Below are positions 11,985-23,155 of a stretch of 64,000 bases of DNA, in pieces. The position numbers and the translations under genes are program-made. Positions within the stretch are counted from its first letter, which is position 1; every line of letters starts with the position of its first letter. Origin of the DNA: Arachis hypogaea (lineage: Eukaryota > Streptophyta > Magnoliopsida > Fabales > Fabaceae); contig NC_092042.1 in NCBI RefSeq assembly GCF_003086295.3, positions 40,347,419 to 40,411,418 on the forward strand. The letters run 5' to 3'. The notes under the pieces were generated by a model, which was not told the origin of the DNA, made no database searches, and saw only the letters and a program-made list of their open reading frames with translations.

Positions 11985-12180
11985 AACGATGAATTCGATT
12001 TTCATCGTGGTCGGGTGGTGAATTTGTTTTCACCTTGCCGACCTGTAGCTCTGTCGTGATTGGGCGGTGAATTTTGGTTTCACCTTGCCGACCTGTAGCT
12101 TTGTTGTGATCGAGCGGTGAATTTGGTTTTCACCTTGCCGACCTGTAGCTTTATAATCGGGTGATGAATTTTTACGTTTT
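11985..12180. repeat. Second tandem repeat, about 50-60-bp unit, about 4 copies
   Basis: The repeated core is GGTGAATTTGGTTTTCACC followed by TTGCCGACCTGTAGCTTT. The core is an imperfect palindrome (GGTGAA...TTCACC). Copies lie near 12005, 12062, 12115 and 12165, directly after the 110-bp array and unrelated to it in sequence. Confidence 0.85.
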
Positions 12181-12433
12181 CAGATTAATGCATCTTGATA
12201 AAGGGAATTTTGTAGAAAATCTGAAAAACTTTATTCAAAGTAGAAAAATAGATAGATATATACATGTGGGTGTTCACCCTTCTTAAGTTGGGTAATTTTG
12301 TAGATCCTGGCTTGGTGCCTCATTAAAAAACCTTTTTTAGGAAAAAGAGTGCACCTTTGTCCTAAGATCTTTTATTACCTTCTTAACTATAGTACCTTTT
12401 TAGGTTGCTGGCGTGCCATGATCTCGGTAGCTC
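12181..12433. other. Spacer between integrase and tandem repeats of element E
   Basis: This is non-coding. It includes the CATTAAAAAACC block that I recall next to antisense genes in related elements. No ORF or structured RNA is evident. Confidence 0.5.
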
Positions 12434-13504
12434 TCAGCCCTCGAGTTCAGACACTTTATAGTAGCCTTTTCTCAGTACCTCTGTGACTCGGTAGGGTCCT
12501 TTCCAGTTGGATGCTAGCTTCCCTTTTCCGGGTCGACTTGTTCCGATATCATTTTGGATTAGGACGAGGTCATTGTTGGCAAAGCTTTGCTGCACTACCT
12601 TTCGATTGTATCTTAAGGCCATGCGGCGTTTTAGTGCTTCTTCTCTGATCCGAGCTTTTCCTTGGACTTCTGAGAGTAGATCAAGCTCTTCCCTTTGAAG
12701 TTGAGAGTTAGCTTCTTCATTGTAAAGGATTGTTCTGGGAGATCCTTCTTCCACTTCTACCGGGAGAATTGCCTCCATTCCATAAGCCAATCAGAAAGGT
12801 GATTCCTTTGTGGTGGAGTGTGGAGTTGTCCGATATGCCTATAGGACTTATGGGAGCTCTTCTGCCCAGGCTCCTTTTGTGTCCTGCAACCTCTGTTTTA
12901 ACCCTTCTGCTTGTCCGTTAGCCTGTGGGTGTTCTATAGATGTGAATTGGTGCTTTATTTTTTGGTTGGCTACCAGCTTTCTATAGCCTGCATCTGTGAA
13001 TTGGGTGCCATTGTATGTGATGATGGAGTAAGGAACCCCGAACCTCGTGATAATGTTCTTATATAGGAATTTCTGACTTCTTTGAGCAGTGGCATTGGCT
13101 AGGGGCTCTGCCTCTATCCATTTTGTGAAATAGTCTACCCCTACAATGAGGAACTTAACCTGTCCTGACCCTTAGGGGAAGGGCTCGAGAAGGTCGAGTC
13201 CCCACTTTGCAAATGGCCAAGGTGATGTCACGCTGCTGAGTTCCTCTTGTGGGGCAACTTGGAAGTTGACATGTTTCTGACATGGTGGACACGTCTTAAC
13301 GTACTCAGTGGCTTCTTTTTGCAAAGTCAGCCAAAAGAATCCGGCTCAGAGTACTTTTTTGGCAAGGGCTCGTGCTCCGAGATGGTTCCTACGGGTGCCA
13401 CTGTGTATCTCATCTAAGACCTCTTTTGTTTTAGAGGTTGGTACATATTTTAGTAGATGTGTCAAAATTCCTCTCTTGTACAGAATGTCGTTTATGATGG
13501 TGTA
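12434..13504 (-). pseudogene. Element E integrase (broken)
   Basis: The sense strand shows the zinc-finger tail CPPCQKH, then the catalytic core (around WGLDLL, VDYFTKWIEA, a degenerate ITYNGTQF where DNGTQF is expected, and NGQAE). The C-terminal segment 12434-12790 reads AYGMEAILPVEV and, near its end, NWKGPYRVTEVL. Stops lie in the core, for example about 13170, about 12860 and about 12790. The second catalytic aspartate appears as Y in TYNGTQF. No chromodomain is seen, as expected outside the chromoviruses. Confidence 0.85.
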
Positions 13505-14385
13505 CTACTGTGCCTCCCGTTTTAACCTCTTTGTCTCCTTCTTATCTGCAAGGAGTATCTCTGATTTGAGGTAGTTGACTATGAGAGTCATCCATCGTTG
13601 ATCCTGGGCTGATATGGCTAGGATTTTTTCTTCTTCTGAGATTGACAGGTTCTGCAGTACTTCCTGGATGAGGCTCCTATTATTGCCCCCTGGTTTGGTG
13701 CTGGCTAATTTTGAGAGTGCGTCAGCTCGAGCATTCTGTTCGCGAGGTATATGTTGGATCTCATATTCCTGGAATTGCCCGAGTTGTTTCTTGGTTTTGT
13801 CGAGGTACTTTTTCATAGAAGGATCTTTGGCTTGGTAGGTCCCTGCTATTTGTGAGGTGACAACCTGTGAATCGCTAAAGATGACAAGCTTTTGGGCTCC
13901 GACTTCTTTAGCCAGCTTCAAACCAGCCAATAGCACCTCACACTCAGCCTGGTTATTGGAAGCAGGGAACTCGAACTTTAGTGAGAGTTCGATTTGGGTT
14001 CCCTGATTACTTTCTATTTTCACACTTGCTCCAATCCCGGTTTTATTTGAAGAGCCGTCCATGTAAAGATTCCAATTTGTAGGGGTTTCCGGGGTGTTAG
14101 TGTATTCTGCAATGAAGTCGGCCAGATACTGTGATTTGATCACCGTCCGAGCTTCATATTGGAGGTCAAATTCGGACAACTCGACTACCCACTGTAGGAT
14201 TCTTCCCACTAAATCTCTTTTCTGTAGAATACCTTTTATGGGCTGGTTGGTCTGAATTTTAATGGTGTGAGCCTGGAAATATGGGCGAAGTCATCGAGAG
14301 GTTAATATGAGGGCGTAGGCGAACTTTTCTATATTTTGATAGTTCAGTTCGGACCCTTGTAGCGCTTTGCTGATGAAGTATATAG
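13505..14385 (-). pseudogene. Element E RNase H end plus archaeal-type RNase H
   Basis: The N-terminal part (about 14200-14385) is the end of the retroviral RNase H (QPIYFISKALQGSE), cut off from the RT by the solo LTR at 14391. Segment 13505-14209 is a complete second RNase H: YMDGSS, QAECEVLLAGL, FSDSQVV and ARADALSKLA give the D-E-D-D catalytic set. Two tandem RNase H modules are diagnostic of the Tat lineage. The second module is open in this copy and ends just before the degenerate integrase. Confidence 0.9.
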
Positions 14386-14390
14386 GTTGC

Positions 14391-16035
14391 TGGTGCCCGT
14401 AAATTATGATCATCAACAATGGCGTCAAAGACTTGGAGATCTCAAATGTGAATCACACTTTGTCACAACTTCGCACAACTAACCAGCAAGTGCACTGGGT
14501 CGTCCAAGTAATACCTTACGTGAGTAAGGGTCGATCCCACAGAGATTGTTGGTATGAAGCAAGCTATGGTCATCTTGTAAATCTCAGTTAGGCAGATTCA
14601 AATGGTAATAATGGTTTTCAAAAACAATAATAAATAAAGCATAAAATAGATGAAAGAGATACTTATGTAAATCATTGGTGGGAATTTCAGATAAGTGTAT
14701 GGAGATGCTGTGTTCCTTCTGAATCTCTGCTTTCCTATTGCTTTCATCCAATCCTTATTACTCCTTTCCATGGCAAGCTGTATATAGGGCATCACCGTTG
14801 TCAATGGCTACTTCCCATCCTCTCAGTGAAAATGGTCCAAAAGCTCTTGTCACAGCACGGCTAATCATCTGTCGGTTCTCGATCATCTCGGAATAGAATC
14901 CATTGATTCTTTTGTGTCTGTCACTACGCCCAACAATCGCAAGTTTGAAGCTCGTCACAGTCATTCAATCCCTGAATCCTACTCGGAATACCACAGACAA
15001 GGTTTAGACTTTCCAGATTCTCAAGAATGGTCGCTAATAATTCTAGCTTATACCAAGAAGACTCTGATTAAGGATTCCAAGAGATACCCGCTCGGTCTAA
15101 GGTAAAACGAAAGTGGTTGTCAAGCACGTATTCATAAGGATGGATGATGATGAGTGTCACGGATCATCACATCCATCAGGTTGAAGTGCAACGAATATCT
15201 TAGAACAAGAATAAGCTGAATTGAATAGAAAATAGTAGTAATGACATTAAAACTCGAGGTACAGCAGAGCTCCACACCCTTAATCTATGGTGTGTAGAAA
15301 CTCCACTGTTGAAAAATACATAAGTGATGGTCCAGGCATGTCTGAATGGCCAGCCCCCATGAAGGTCTAAAATCGCATACACTGATTAAAGATCAATCAA
15401 AAGACGTCTAATACAATAGTAAAATGTCCTATTTATACTAGACTAGTTACTAGGATTTACAGAAATAAGTCTAAATGCAGAAATCCACTTACGGGGCCCA
15501 CTTTGGTGTGTGCTTAGGCTGAGCTTGAGCTTTACACGTGCAGAGGCTTCTATTGGAGTTAAACACCAAGTTGTAACGTGTTTTTGGCATTTAACTCTGG
15601 TTTGTGACGTATTTCTGGCGTTTTACTCTAGAATGCAGCATGGAACTGGCGTTGAATGCTAGTTTGCGTCGTCTAAACTGGAACAAAGTATAAACTATTA
15701 TATATTTTCGGAAAGCTCTGGATGTCTACTTTCCAACGCCATTGAGAGCGCGTCATTTAGAGTTTTGTGGCTTTAGAAAATCCATCTCGAGTGCAGGAAG
15801 GTCAGAATCCAACAGCATCAGCAGTCCTTTTTCAGCCTGAATCAGATTTTTGCTTAGGTCCCTCAATTTCAGCCAAAAAATACCTGAAATCACAGAAAAA
15901 CACACGAACTCATAGTAAAGTTCAGAAATGTGAATTTTGCATAAAAACTAATAAAAATATCCCTAAAAGTAGCTAGATCCTACTAGAAACAGCCTAAAAA
16001 TAATGCCAAAAAACGTATAAATTATCCACTCATCA
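14391..16035 (-). mobile_element. Solo LTR inserted in element E
   Basis: It starts TGGTGCCCGTAAATT and ends ATCCACTCATCA, with a perfect 5-bp duplication GTTGC (14386-14390, 16036-16040). It contains the conserved AACTAACCAGCAAGTGCACTGG block, the GGGTCGATCCC core (14528-14538) and degenerate GGCGTT palindromes near 15560-15660, like elements A-C. The element E coding sequence resumes across it, so it is an insertion reduced to one LTR by LTR-LTR recombination. It is the third nesting level. Confidence 0.93.
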
Positions 16036-16040
16036 GTTGC

Positions 16041-16977
16041 TATCCACTTTTGTCCTCTCTGGATAGTGTTGAAGCTACTGCCCGGCTTCCTACTGCGAGG
16101 TATAATATGAGTGTTTCTCCTTCCCGAGGTCGGGTAAGAATGGGTGGTTGTCCCAGGAATCTTTTGAAATCCTGGAAAGCTAGCTCGCACTCTGGTGTCC
16201 ATTCGAACTTCTTTCGCTTCCTTAGCATAGCGTAGAAGGGGAGAGATCTTATGGCTGATCCGGCTAGAAATCTGGACAAGGCTACCAGTCGCCCGTTGAG
16301 TTGTTGCACTTCTTTGACACAGGTCGGGCTTTTCATGTCGAGTATGGCCTGGCACTTGTCTGGGTTTGCTTTGATTCTTCTTTGTGTGAGCATGAATCCT
16401 AAGAATTTGCCAGCTTCTACTATGAAGGTGCATTTCGCAGGGTTAAGTCGCATGCATTGCTTTCTTATGGTATTGAACACGTGGGCGAGGTCGGACAGTA
16501 ATGATTCCTCGCTTTGTGTTTTTACTAACATATCCTTCACGTATACCTCCATTAGTTTTCCAATGTGATCTGCGAAGACTTTGTTCATTAACCTTTGGTA
16601 GGTAGCTCCTGCGTTTTTTAGTCCGAATGGCATGACGACGTAGCAGTAGTTTGCCTTGGGTGTTAAGAATGAGGTTTTTTCTTGATCAGGTGGGTACATC
16701 AGGATTTGATTGTATCCTGAATAAGCGTCCATAAATGAGAGGTACTTGTATCTGGAGGAGGCGTCCACTAGAGTGTTGATACTTGGGAGTGGATAAGGAT
16801 CTTTTGGGCAAGCTTTGTTGAGGTTGGTGTAATCAGTGCACATCCGCCACTTCCCATTTGACTTTTTCACCAAGACGACGTTGGCTAGCCATAGTGGGTA
16901 CTTGACTTCTCTGATGAATCTTGCCTCTAGTAGAGCTTGTACTTGTTCTTCCACAGCTTAGGATATTTCTGGTCTGA
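16041..16977 (-). pseudogene. Element E reverse transcriptase (inactive, YVKD)
   Basis: An open segment of 304 residues (16040-16954) carries the standard RT order: LLEARFIREV, KWRMCTDYTNLNKACPKDPYPLP, FMDAYSGYNQI, MPFGLKNAGATYQRLMN. The catalytic box reads YVKD instead of YVDD, so the first of the paired metal-binding aspartates is a lysine. The frame continues into the connection and RNase H start (FEWTPECELAFQDFK) and is cut by the solo LTR. Element E therefore could not have reverse-transcribed with this copy. Confidence 0.92.
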
Positions 16978-17790
16978 GCTTTCTACGCCTCTGCTATACT
17001 GGCTGAGATCCTGGATATACTGCCAGCTTGTGGCACATTAGTTTGGGGTCTATGCCCGGCATGTCTGCGGCCTTCCTTGTGAAGAGGTTGGCATTATCTT
17101 TTAAGAACTGTATGAGGGCCTTTTTTACTTCTCCCTTTAGGATTGCGCCAATATTGGTCATTTTATCTGGGACATCTCCGATCTGGACTTTTTCTATCTC
17201 GCCTTTAGGTTGTGGATGGAGTTCTTTCCAACCTTGAATTCCCCCAAGTTTGATGGTGTGGATTTCTTCTCCTTTGCCTCTAAGGTTCAGACTTTCATTG
17301 TAATAGCGGCGTGCTATTTTCTGGTCTTCTTTTATCGTAGCGATCCCTTCTGTAGTTGGAAACCTCATACATAGATGTGGAGTCGAGACTACTGCCCCGA
17401 GCTGATTTAGCGTTGTCCGACCTATTAAGGCATTGGAGGCTGAGCTCACGTTGACCACAATGTAGTCTATGTTGAGTGTTCTTGACCTGTCTCCCTTTCC
17501 AAAGGTTGTGTGTAGCGAGATGTGTCCAAGTGGTTGGATCGGAGTGTCTCCTAATCCGAATAGGCTGTTCGGATATGCTCTAAGCTCTTTTTCTTCCAGG
17601 CCGAGTTTGTTGAATGCAGTTTTAAACAAGATGTCAGCCGAACTTCCTTGGTCCACCAGTGTGTGGTGGAGGTTTGCGTTAGCCAATATGATAGTGATGA
17701 CCATGGGATCATCGTGTCCAGAGATGACGCCGGTAGCGTCCTCCTTAGTGAAAGTAATGGTAGGGAGGTCGGGTGCTCCTTCTCCTCCCT
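16978..17790 (-). pseudogene. Element E aspartic protease
   Basis: This is the retrotransposon protease that cuts the polyprotein. The active-site motif VDQGSSADILF (DQGS for the usual D-T/S-G) lies near residue 18 of the segment starting at 17704. NALIGRTTLNQLGAVVS matches the second conserved loop. The reading frame differs from the gag zinc-knuckle frame, with the shift between 17704 and 17800. A stop separates it from the RT at about 16960-16994. Confidence 0.85.
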
Positions 17791-19147
17791 CGGCATAATA
17801 TACCTCTTTGAGGTATCTTTTGCAAGATGATTTGGAGATTCCCCCTCCCGCAATCCTCCATGTATCGTATGAACATGTCTCTCTGGGGTACGAGGTGGTC
17901 GTTCTGTTCGTCCGACCTCTTCGTCTCTTCTTCTCTTTCTGGGCTCATCTGTCTTGCTGGCTAAGTACCGGTCTAGTCTTCCTTCTCTTACCAATTTTTC
18001 TATGACATTCTTCAAGTTAAAGCACTCGTTGGTGGGATGTCCATAGATTCGATGGTATTGACAGTATTCCGTTCGATTTCCTCCTTCCTTTTTGCTTTTA
18101 AGTGGACGAGGTGGTGGAATCTTTTCAGTGTGGCATACTTCTCGGTAGACTTCCACGAGAGACACCCGGAGAGGGGGTATAGTTGTGGTATTTCTTAATC
18201 TTCTCTCCATGCTGATCTTCTTTATTCTTGGACTTTTTATCCTTATCTCTAGTGGAGTAAAAGGATCTGGATTTTAAGGTCTCTCATAGTCGAGAGTTTT
18301 CCTCCATGTTGATGTATTTTTCTGCTCATTCTTGCGCTTCATTCAAAGATGTAGGGTGCTTCTTTGATATGGATTGACTAAAAGGTCCCTCTCGTAGGCC
18401 ATTGAAGAGGCCCATAATAGCTGCTTTAGTAGGCAGACTTTGTATGTCCAGACATGCTTTGTTGAATCTTTCCATGTAGTTGCGAAGACTTTCCTGATCT
18501 CCTTGTTGGATCCCTAACAAACTTGGGGCGTGCTTGGTTTTGTCCTTCTGGATGGAGAATCTAGCAAGGAACTTTCCCACTAAGTCATCAAAGCTTGAGA
18601 TGGACCTTAGGGGCAGGCTGTCGAACCACTTAATTGCCGTCTTGGTTAAGGTAGTTGGGAAGGCTTTGCACCAAATTACATCCGAAGCGTCGGTGAGATA
18701 CATTCTGCTTCTGAAATTACTGAGATGATGGCTTGGATCTGATGTGCCATCGTACGGGGTCATGTCGGGAGCTTTAATGTCCTTTGGGACTTTGGCTTTC
18801 ATAATCTCTTTGGTGAATGGGTCTTGATCCTTGTGGGGATTATCCTCGTGATTAGATCGAGTAGTCTTTTTTAGATCTGCTTCAAGCTGTAATAGTTTAT
18901 CTTCCAACTCTTTACGTCACCTGGTTTCCCTTCTGAGGTCCTTCGTGGCCTCTCGTTGATACTTGGCCTCTTTTTTGAGTTGTTTGAGACGTTCTTGTTG
19001 AGTCTGAAGTGCCTTTACGATTTCTGCATTTGGTGGACTCTTATCCTTGTTTGGTTGAGGAGTATCTTTTGATGTGGCGTCCGTGTTCTTGTGCGGCATT
19101 CGGTCCTCTAGATCAGAGTCGTGGTCGTTGTCAAGGTTGTCTGCCAT
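17791..19147 (-). pseudogene. Element E gag with CCHC-like zinc knuckle
   Basis: It starts MADNLDNDHDSD about 40 nt after the primer site. Segment 18326-18907 is the capsid-type retrotransposon gag domain (APDMTPYDGTSDP, TAIKWFDSLP, SFDDLVGKFLARFS). Segment 17551-18210 contains the knuckle YCQYHRIYGHPTNEC. In-frame TGA codons near 18916 and 18326 are consistent with CGA-to-TGA changes. The N-terminal part is charged and probably coiled coil (LQTQQERLKQLKKEA). Confidence 0.9.
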
Positions 19148-19168
19148 GATGATGGGATGACTTCCAGG

Positions 19169-19187
19169 TTCCCCGGCAACGACGCCA
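19169..19187 (-). promoter_or_regulatory. Primer binding site of element E
   Basis: The sense strand reads TGGCGTCGTTGCCGGGGAA, one base after the 5' LTR. It complements the 3' end of plant tRNA-Asp with one internal mismatch and a differing last base. tRNA identity is from memory of the tRNA-Asp 3' end. Confidence 0.75.
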
Positions 19188-19188
19188 A

Positions 19189-19719
19189 TGTTCCGAGGGC
19201 TACCTGAAACTGTAGGTCGATCTCAGATGAGATCTTCTGTACTGGTCGGCGCTATTGAGTCTGACTTGATGATGGTGGCTGGAGCCGCCGTGTTCGACTT
19301 GTTGGACTTGGTGGTGGTGCTGATCCTTCGTCATCGGAGGGTGGTAGTATCTGCAAGGGACTTCGATGATTAAGTTAGCAAGGTTCTTAAGCAGGTTTTT
19401 TAGTAGAATCAGAGTATGAGTTATACCTGGGTGCTCCAATGTATTTATAATGGTGTGGAGTGACCTTTCTAGAGATAAGATAGTTATCTTATCTTTTCTT
19501 TGAGTAGAGTAATCTTATCTTTAAGGAACCGCCCTTTATCTTTCTAGGCTTGGGCTGCCTTTAGATTCGGGTCGTGTTCCTCTGTTTGGGCCTTCTTGGG
19601 CCTCTATAGTGGTTTGGCCGACCTCTTTTATGAAGAGGTCGGATAATCCTGGTCTGAACAGGTCGGTTGACTTGTCTTCAGTTAGCCCGGGTCGTACAGC
19701 TCGACCCAGGACATGAACA
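19189..19719 (-). repeat. 5' LTR of element E
   Basis: It starts TGTTCCGAGGG and ends GACATGAACA on the plus strand. It is the partner of 8116-8647 and is followed by the duplication ACTGT. Confidence 0.93.
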
Positions 19720-20519
19720 ACTGTTTATTTCATACATTTAGAAAACAAAAGCATATGACACCACATTAAACTAATTAAACTAGTCTTATTTTAAACTTAA
19801 AATTCATGCATCTCTCAGTTCTTTTCAAATAAAATTTTTTTCATTTAAGCAAGGTGAGAGATATATGGAACATTTTACAACTTAAAGACATCAAATGCAA
19901 ATGATCATGCAACTAGAACAAGAGAACAGACAGATAGAAAATAGAAAAATAACAGAAAAGGAGTAAAAGAGAACAAATCCACCTGAATGATGGTGGCCAG
20001 TGCTCCTCCTTGAGGATCCCATGTAGTGCTTAATATGTTCTATGTCACTCCTTTGTCTTTGTTGAGGTGGTTGCACAGGTTCATGTGCATGCTCTCTAGT
20101 TTGCTCCATCCTCTTCTTCTATACTTAAGAGTAGTATAAGTCACAAAAGCAAAGCTTTTGCACAACGCCAAACTTAAGAGTTTTGCTCGTCCTCGAGCAA
20201 ATATAATCAATGGGAAAGAAGAAAGTGGGGTAGGTGGAGCTTCTGTGGGACCTCTTGGTCTTGAGAAGCTAGGGAATTCCAGATTCTTTGTTTTTTGCAC
20301 TGGTGTTTGAATGCTCAGGGGCAGCTCCCTGGCTAGTGTTCAACTTGACACTCCACTTAGAGTGTTATGTTTTCACTGCTGTGAATCCTGTCTCTTAACT
20401 GATGCATGTGATCATGACTCTGACAACTAAAAAAAAAAAAACAAAATGAAAATAAGACGGTTGAGTAAAGTTGGGTTGCCTCTCAACAAGCGCTCTTTTA
20501 GACTATCTAGCTTGACCTT
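19720..20519 (-). other. Element D 3' region, continued, with third-ORF remnant and internal hairpin
   Basis: It resumes the host text broken at 8115. At 20167-20200 lies the internal copy of the hairpin plus polypurine-like motif, here TTGCTCG-AGGA-CGAGCAA. Just downstream in sense, a 72-codon frame starts at 20109 (MEQTREHAHEPVQPP), in the position where element B has its third ORF. I do not recognise a function and it may be a remnant. The post-pol hairpin lies at 20471-20486. Confidence 0.65.
20471..20486 (-). other. Conserved post-pol hairpin, element D copy
   Basis: The plus strand reads TTGGG-TTGCCT-CTCAA. It corresponds to CTGGG-TTGCCT-CCCAG in elements A and B. The outer pair changes from C-G to T-A and one inner pair becomes a wobble or mismatch. 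Confidence 0.65.
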
Positions 20520-21430
20520 TAGCTCCTTATGGAGGTGAGTATGGGCTCAGATTTTTGCCCTTGACAGTGAATTTTCAGCCTGTCCTCTCATGAATGAGCT
20601 CTACATGCTCTAGGACACGGCTCATTTTATGTGGTAGGACTGGATTCTTAGTGAAGACAACTCTCATGCCAGGTGAGAGGCCTTCAATTGGGAGTTTCTA
20701 GTCCCTCCAGCCTTTAGGTACTTTCTTTTTAGTACCTTTGTGCTTAGATCTTGTTGAGGGTTGTCCAATACCAAACTTAGAATTGATGTTTGGGAGCTCT
20801 GCAGAGCTCTGCACAGAAAAAGAGGGTTGGCACACTAGGTGTTGCACTGTTATCTCTCTTTTAGAGGGAGAGCTACGATGAGGCATCTTAAATAAGATGT
20901 GATCTTCCCCTAACTTTAGTGTTAGTTCTCCCTTAGCCACATCAATGATAGTATTGGCTGTGGCTAGGAAAGGTCTTCCACAGATGACACAGTCATTCTC
21001 ATCCTCTTCTATGTCTAAGACTGAGAAATTTGCAGGGATGTAGTGGTTTTCAACTTTACCCAAGACATCCTCTACTAAGCCATATGGCCTCTTCATAGTC
21101 TTGTCTGCCATCTCTAAAGAGACGTGGGCAGCTTGTACCTCAAGTATGCCTAGCTTCTTCATTACAGAGGGTAGGATGAGGTTGATGCCTGACCCTACGT
21201 CACACAGAGCCTTTTCAAAGGTCATAGTGCCTATGGTGCAAGGAATCATAAAGCGTCCAGGGTCTAGAAGCTTCTGAGGTAGCTCTTTGCTGAACCAAAG
21301 CATGGAGTTCTTTGGTATTCAGCTTCATTAGAGCTCTTAAGAAACGAGCAGCTTGCTCTTCCCTAGTGTCTTCATCCTCAATTAAGAATGAGTAGTCATC
21401 AGAACTTATGCACTGTAGAAGTGCATTCAA
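20520..21430 (-). pseudogene. Element D protease and short tail, RT absent
   Basis: Segment 20698-21303 is an aspartic protease of the Athila type: ALCDVGSGINLILP (DVGS active site), ADKTMKRPYGLVEDV and VICGRPFLATANTIIDV. After a TAG at 20698-20700 the frame continues as GMRVVFTKNPVLPHK then HERTG, stop, KFTVKGKNL. This tail resembles the extreme C-terminus of Athila integrases, as if RT to integrase had been deleted between protease and tail. A frameshift lies between 21215 and 21303. Nothing resembling RT, RNase H or an integrase core is present. Confidence 0.82.
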
Positions 21431-21463
21431 AGGAACCTCAATGGTCTTTATGGTTTCCTTTGG

Positions 21464-23155
21464 TTATGGGCTAGAGGGTTCTTGAGTGGGCTTTAAAATC
21501 TCTAGGGGTGTACTTTGACTGGCATTCAATGCCAGCTCTATCAGCTTATTGGGCGTTGAACGCCCTTGCTGTCCCCCCTGACTGGCGTTAAACGCTAGTC
21601 CCTCTAGAATTCTGGGTGTTGAATGCCCAGCAGGGATGTCCTTGCTGGCGCTCAACGCCAGCTTTCCTGGGCTGGTGGGCGTTGATCGTCCAGTGAAGGC
21701 TTCTTCACTGGCATTCAATGCCTTCCTCTTCTCCTCCAATTCGGCCTTAACCTCCATGGTTATGGCCTTGCACTCTTCTCTAGGATTAACCTCAGTATTA
21801 CTGGGAAGAGTGTTAGGAGGGATCTCAGGGATCCTCTTGCTCAGTTGACCAACTTGTACCTCTAAGTTTCTAATGGAGGACTTTGTTTCATTAATAAAAC
21901 TGTGAGTGGTCTTAGTGAGGCTATAAACCATATTAGCTAAATCAAAAAGGCTCTGATTAGAGGTTTCCATGTTCCCTTGAGAAGATGGGAATGGTGGTTT
22001 ATTGTTGAACCTATTTTGGTTCATACCACCTTGTTTGAAACCTTGTTGAGGTTTCTATTGATCCTTTCATAAGAGGTTAGGATGATTCCTCTATGAAGGA
22101 TTGTAAGTGTTTCCATAGGCTTTTCCCATGTAGTTCACCTCCTCCATGGTGGGTTGATCAAGATCATAAGCTTCTTCTTCAAGAGAAGCTTCCTGATTAC
22201 TGCCAGCTGGAGTTTACATCCCAGTGAGATGTTGAGAGATCCTGTTGACCTGTTAGGTCAAGATCTTATTCTAAGCCAAGATGGCATTCAGACTCTCAAC
22301 TTCTTGAACTCCTTTCTTTTGAGAGATTCCCTGGTTTACATGATTCCTCTCAAAGGTGTACATGAATTGGTTGTTTGCAACCATCTCAATGAGCTCTCTT
22401 ACTTCTGCAGGCATTTTCTTCAAGTGAAGAGATCCACCTGCAGAACTGTCCAATGAAATTTTGGACATCTCAGACAAGCCATCATAGAACACGCCTACAA
22501 TGGACCACTCTGAGAGCATGTTAGGAGGACATCTCCTGATCAGTTGCTTGTATCTTTTTCAAGCTTCATAGAGGGATTCACCTTCTCTTTGTTTGAAGGT
22601 TTGAACTTTCACTCTAATCTTGCTCATCCTTTGAGGAGAAAAGAACTTAGCAAGAAAAGCATTTACAAGCTTTTTCCAAGAGTCAAGACTCTCTCTTGGT
22701 TGGGCATCCAACCAAAACTTAGCTCTGTCTCGTAAAGCAAAGGGGAAAAGCATCAGCTTGTAGACTTCTGGATTAACTCCATTAGTCTTTACAATATCAC
22801 AGATCTGTAAAAATTCTACCAAGAACTAATGTGGATCTTCCTGTGAAAGTCCATGAAATTTGTAGTTTTGGTGTAGAAGAGAGACTAACTGAGGCTTAAG
22901 CTCAAAATTGTTAGCTCTAATGGCAGGTACATTAATGCTTCTGCCATAAAAGTCAGAGGTAGGCATGGTGAAGTCACCAAGGACCTTTCTGGTCTCCTCT
23001 TGTGGTGTGGCCATATCCTCTTGTTTTGGTTCAAAACTTTTTGAAAGATCTCTTCCAGAGTGTTGTGCTTTAGCTTGTTGTAAACGTCTCCTCAGAATCT
23101 TTTCAGGTTCAGGATCAGGAGTTAAGAGGAGTTCTTTATCCTTGTTCCTGGTCAT
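21464..23155 (-). pseudogene. Element D gag (four nonsense codons, one frame)
   Basis: The likely start is MTRNKDKELL at 23155. The N-terminus matches the gag of elements A-C (INVPAIRANNFELKPQLVSLL). The capsid-like part is FPFALRDRAKFWLDAQP. All pieces lie in the same frame, broken by stops at 22826-22828, 22559-22561, 22271-22273 and 21464-21466. The C-terminal linker contains repeated GRSTP...LALNAS units encoded by the GGCGTT palindromes. No CCHC knuckle is evident. It would supply the particle protein for a non-autonomous element. Confidence 0.87.
21510..21725 (-). repeat. GGCGTT palindromes inside element D gag
   Basis: Seven copies or near-copies occur, for example CTGGCGTTAAACGC, GGGCGTTGAACGCCC and CTGGCGCTCAACGCCAG, spaced about 25-40 bp apart. 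They lie in an otherwise low-similarity linker and are translated as LALNAS and GRSTP. Confidence 0.85.

Larger units (their letters stand above)
8116..19719 (-). mobile_element. Element E: Tat-lineage Ty3/gypsy LTR retrotransposon nested in element D
   Basis: LTRs of 532 and 531 bp (8116-8647, 19189-19719) begin TGTTC and end ACATGAACA on the plus strand. The target duplication ACTGT is perfect (8111-8115, 19720-19724). The sense strand is minus: primer site 19169-19187, gag, protease, RT, RNase H plus a second archaeal-type RNase H, integrase, then a long 3' region. Two RNase H modules, an antisense gene and tandem repeats in the 3' region are recognised features of the Tat/Ogre/Retand group. 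Without its own insertion (solo LTR 14391-16035) it is about 9.95 kb. All reading frames are broken. Confidence 0.93.
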
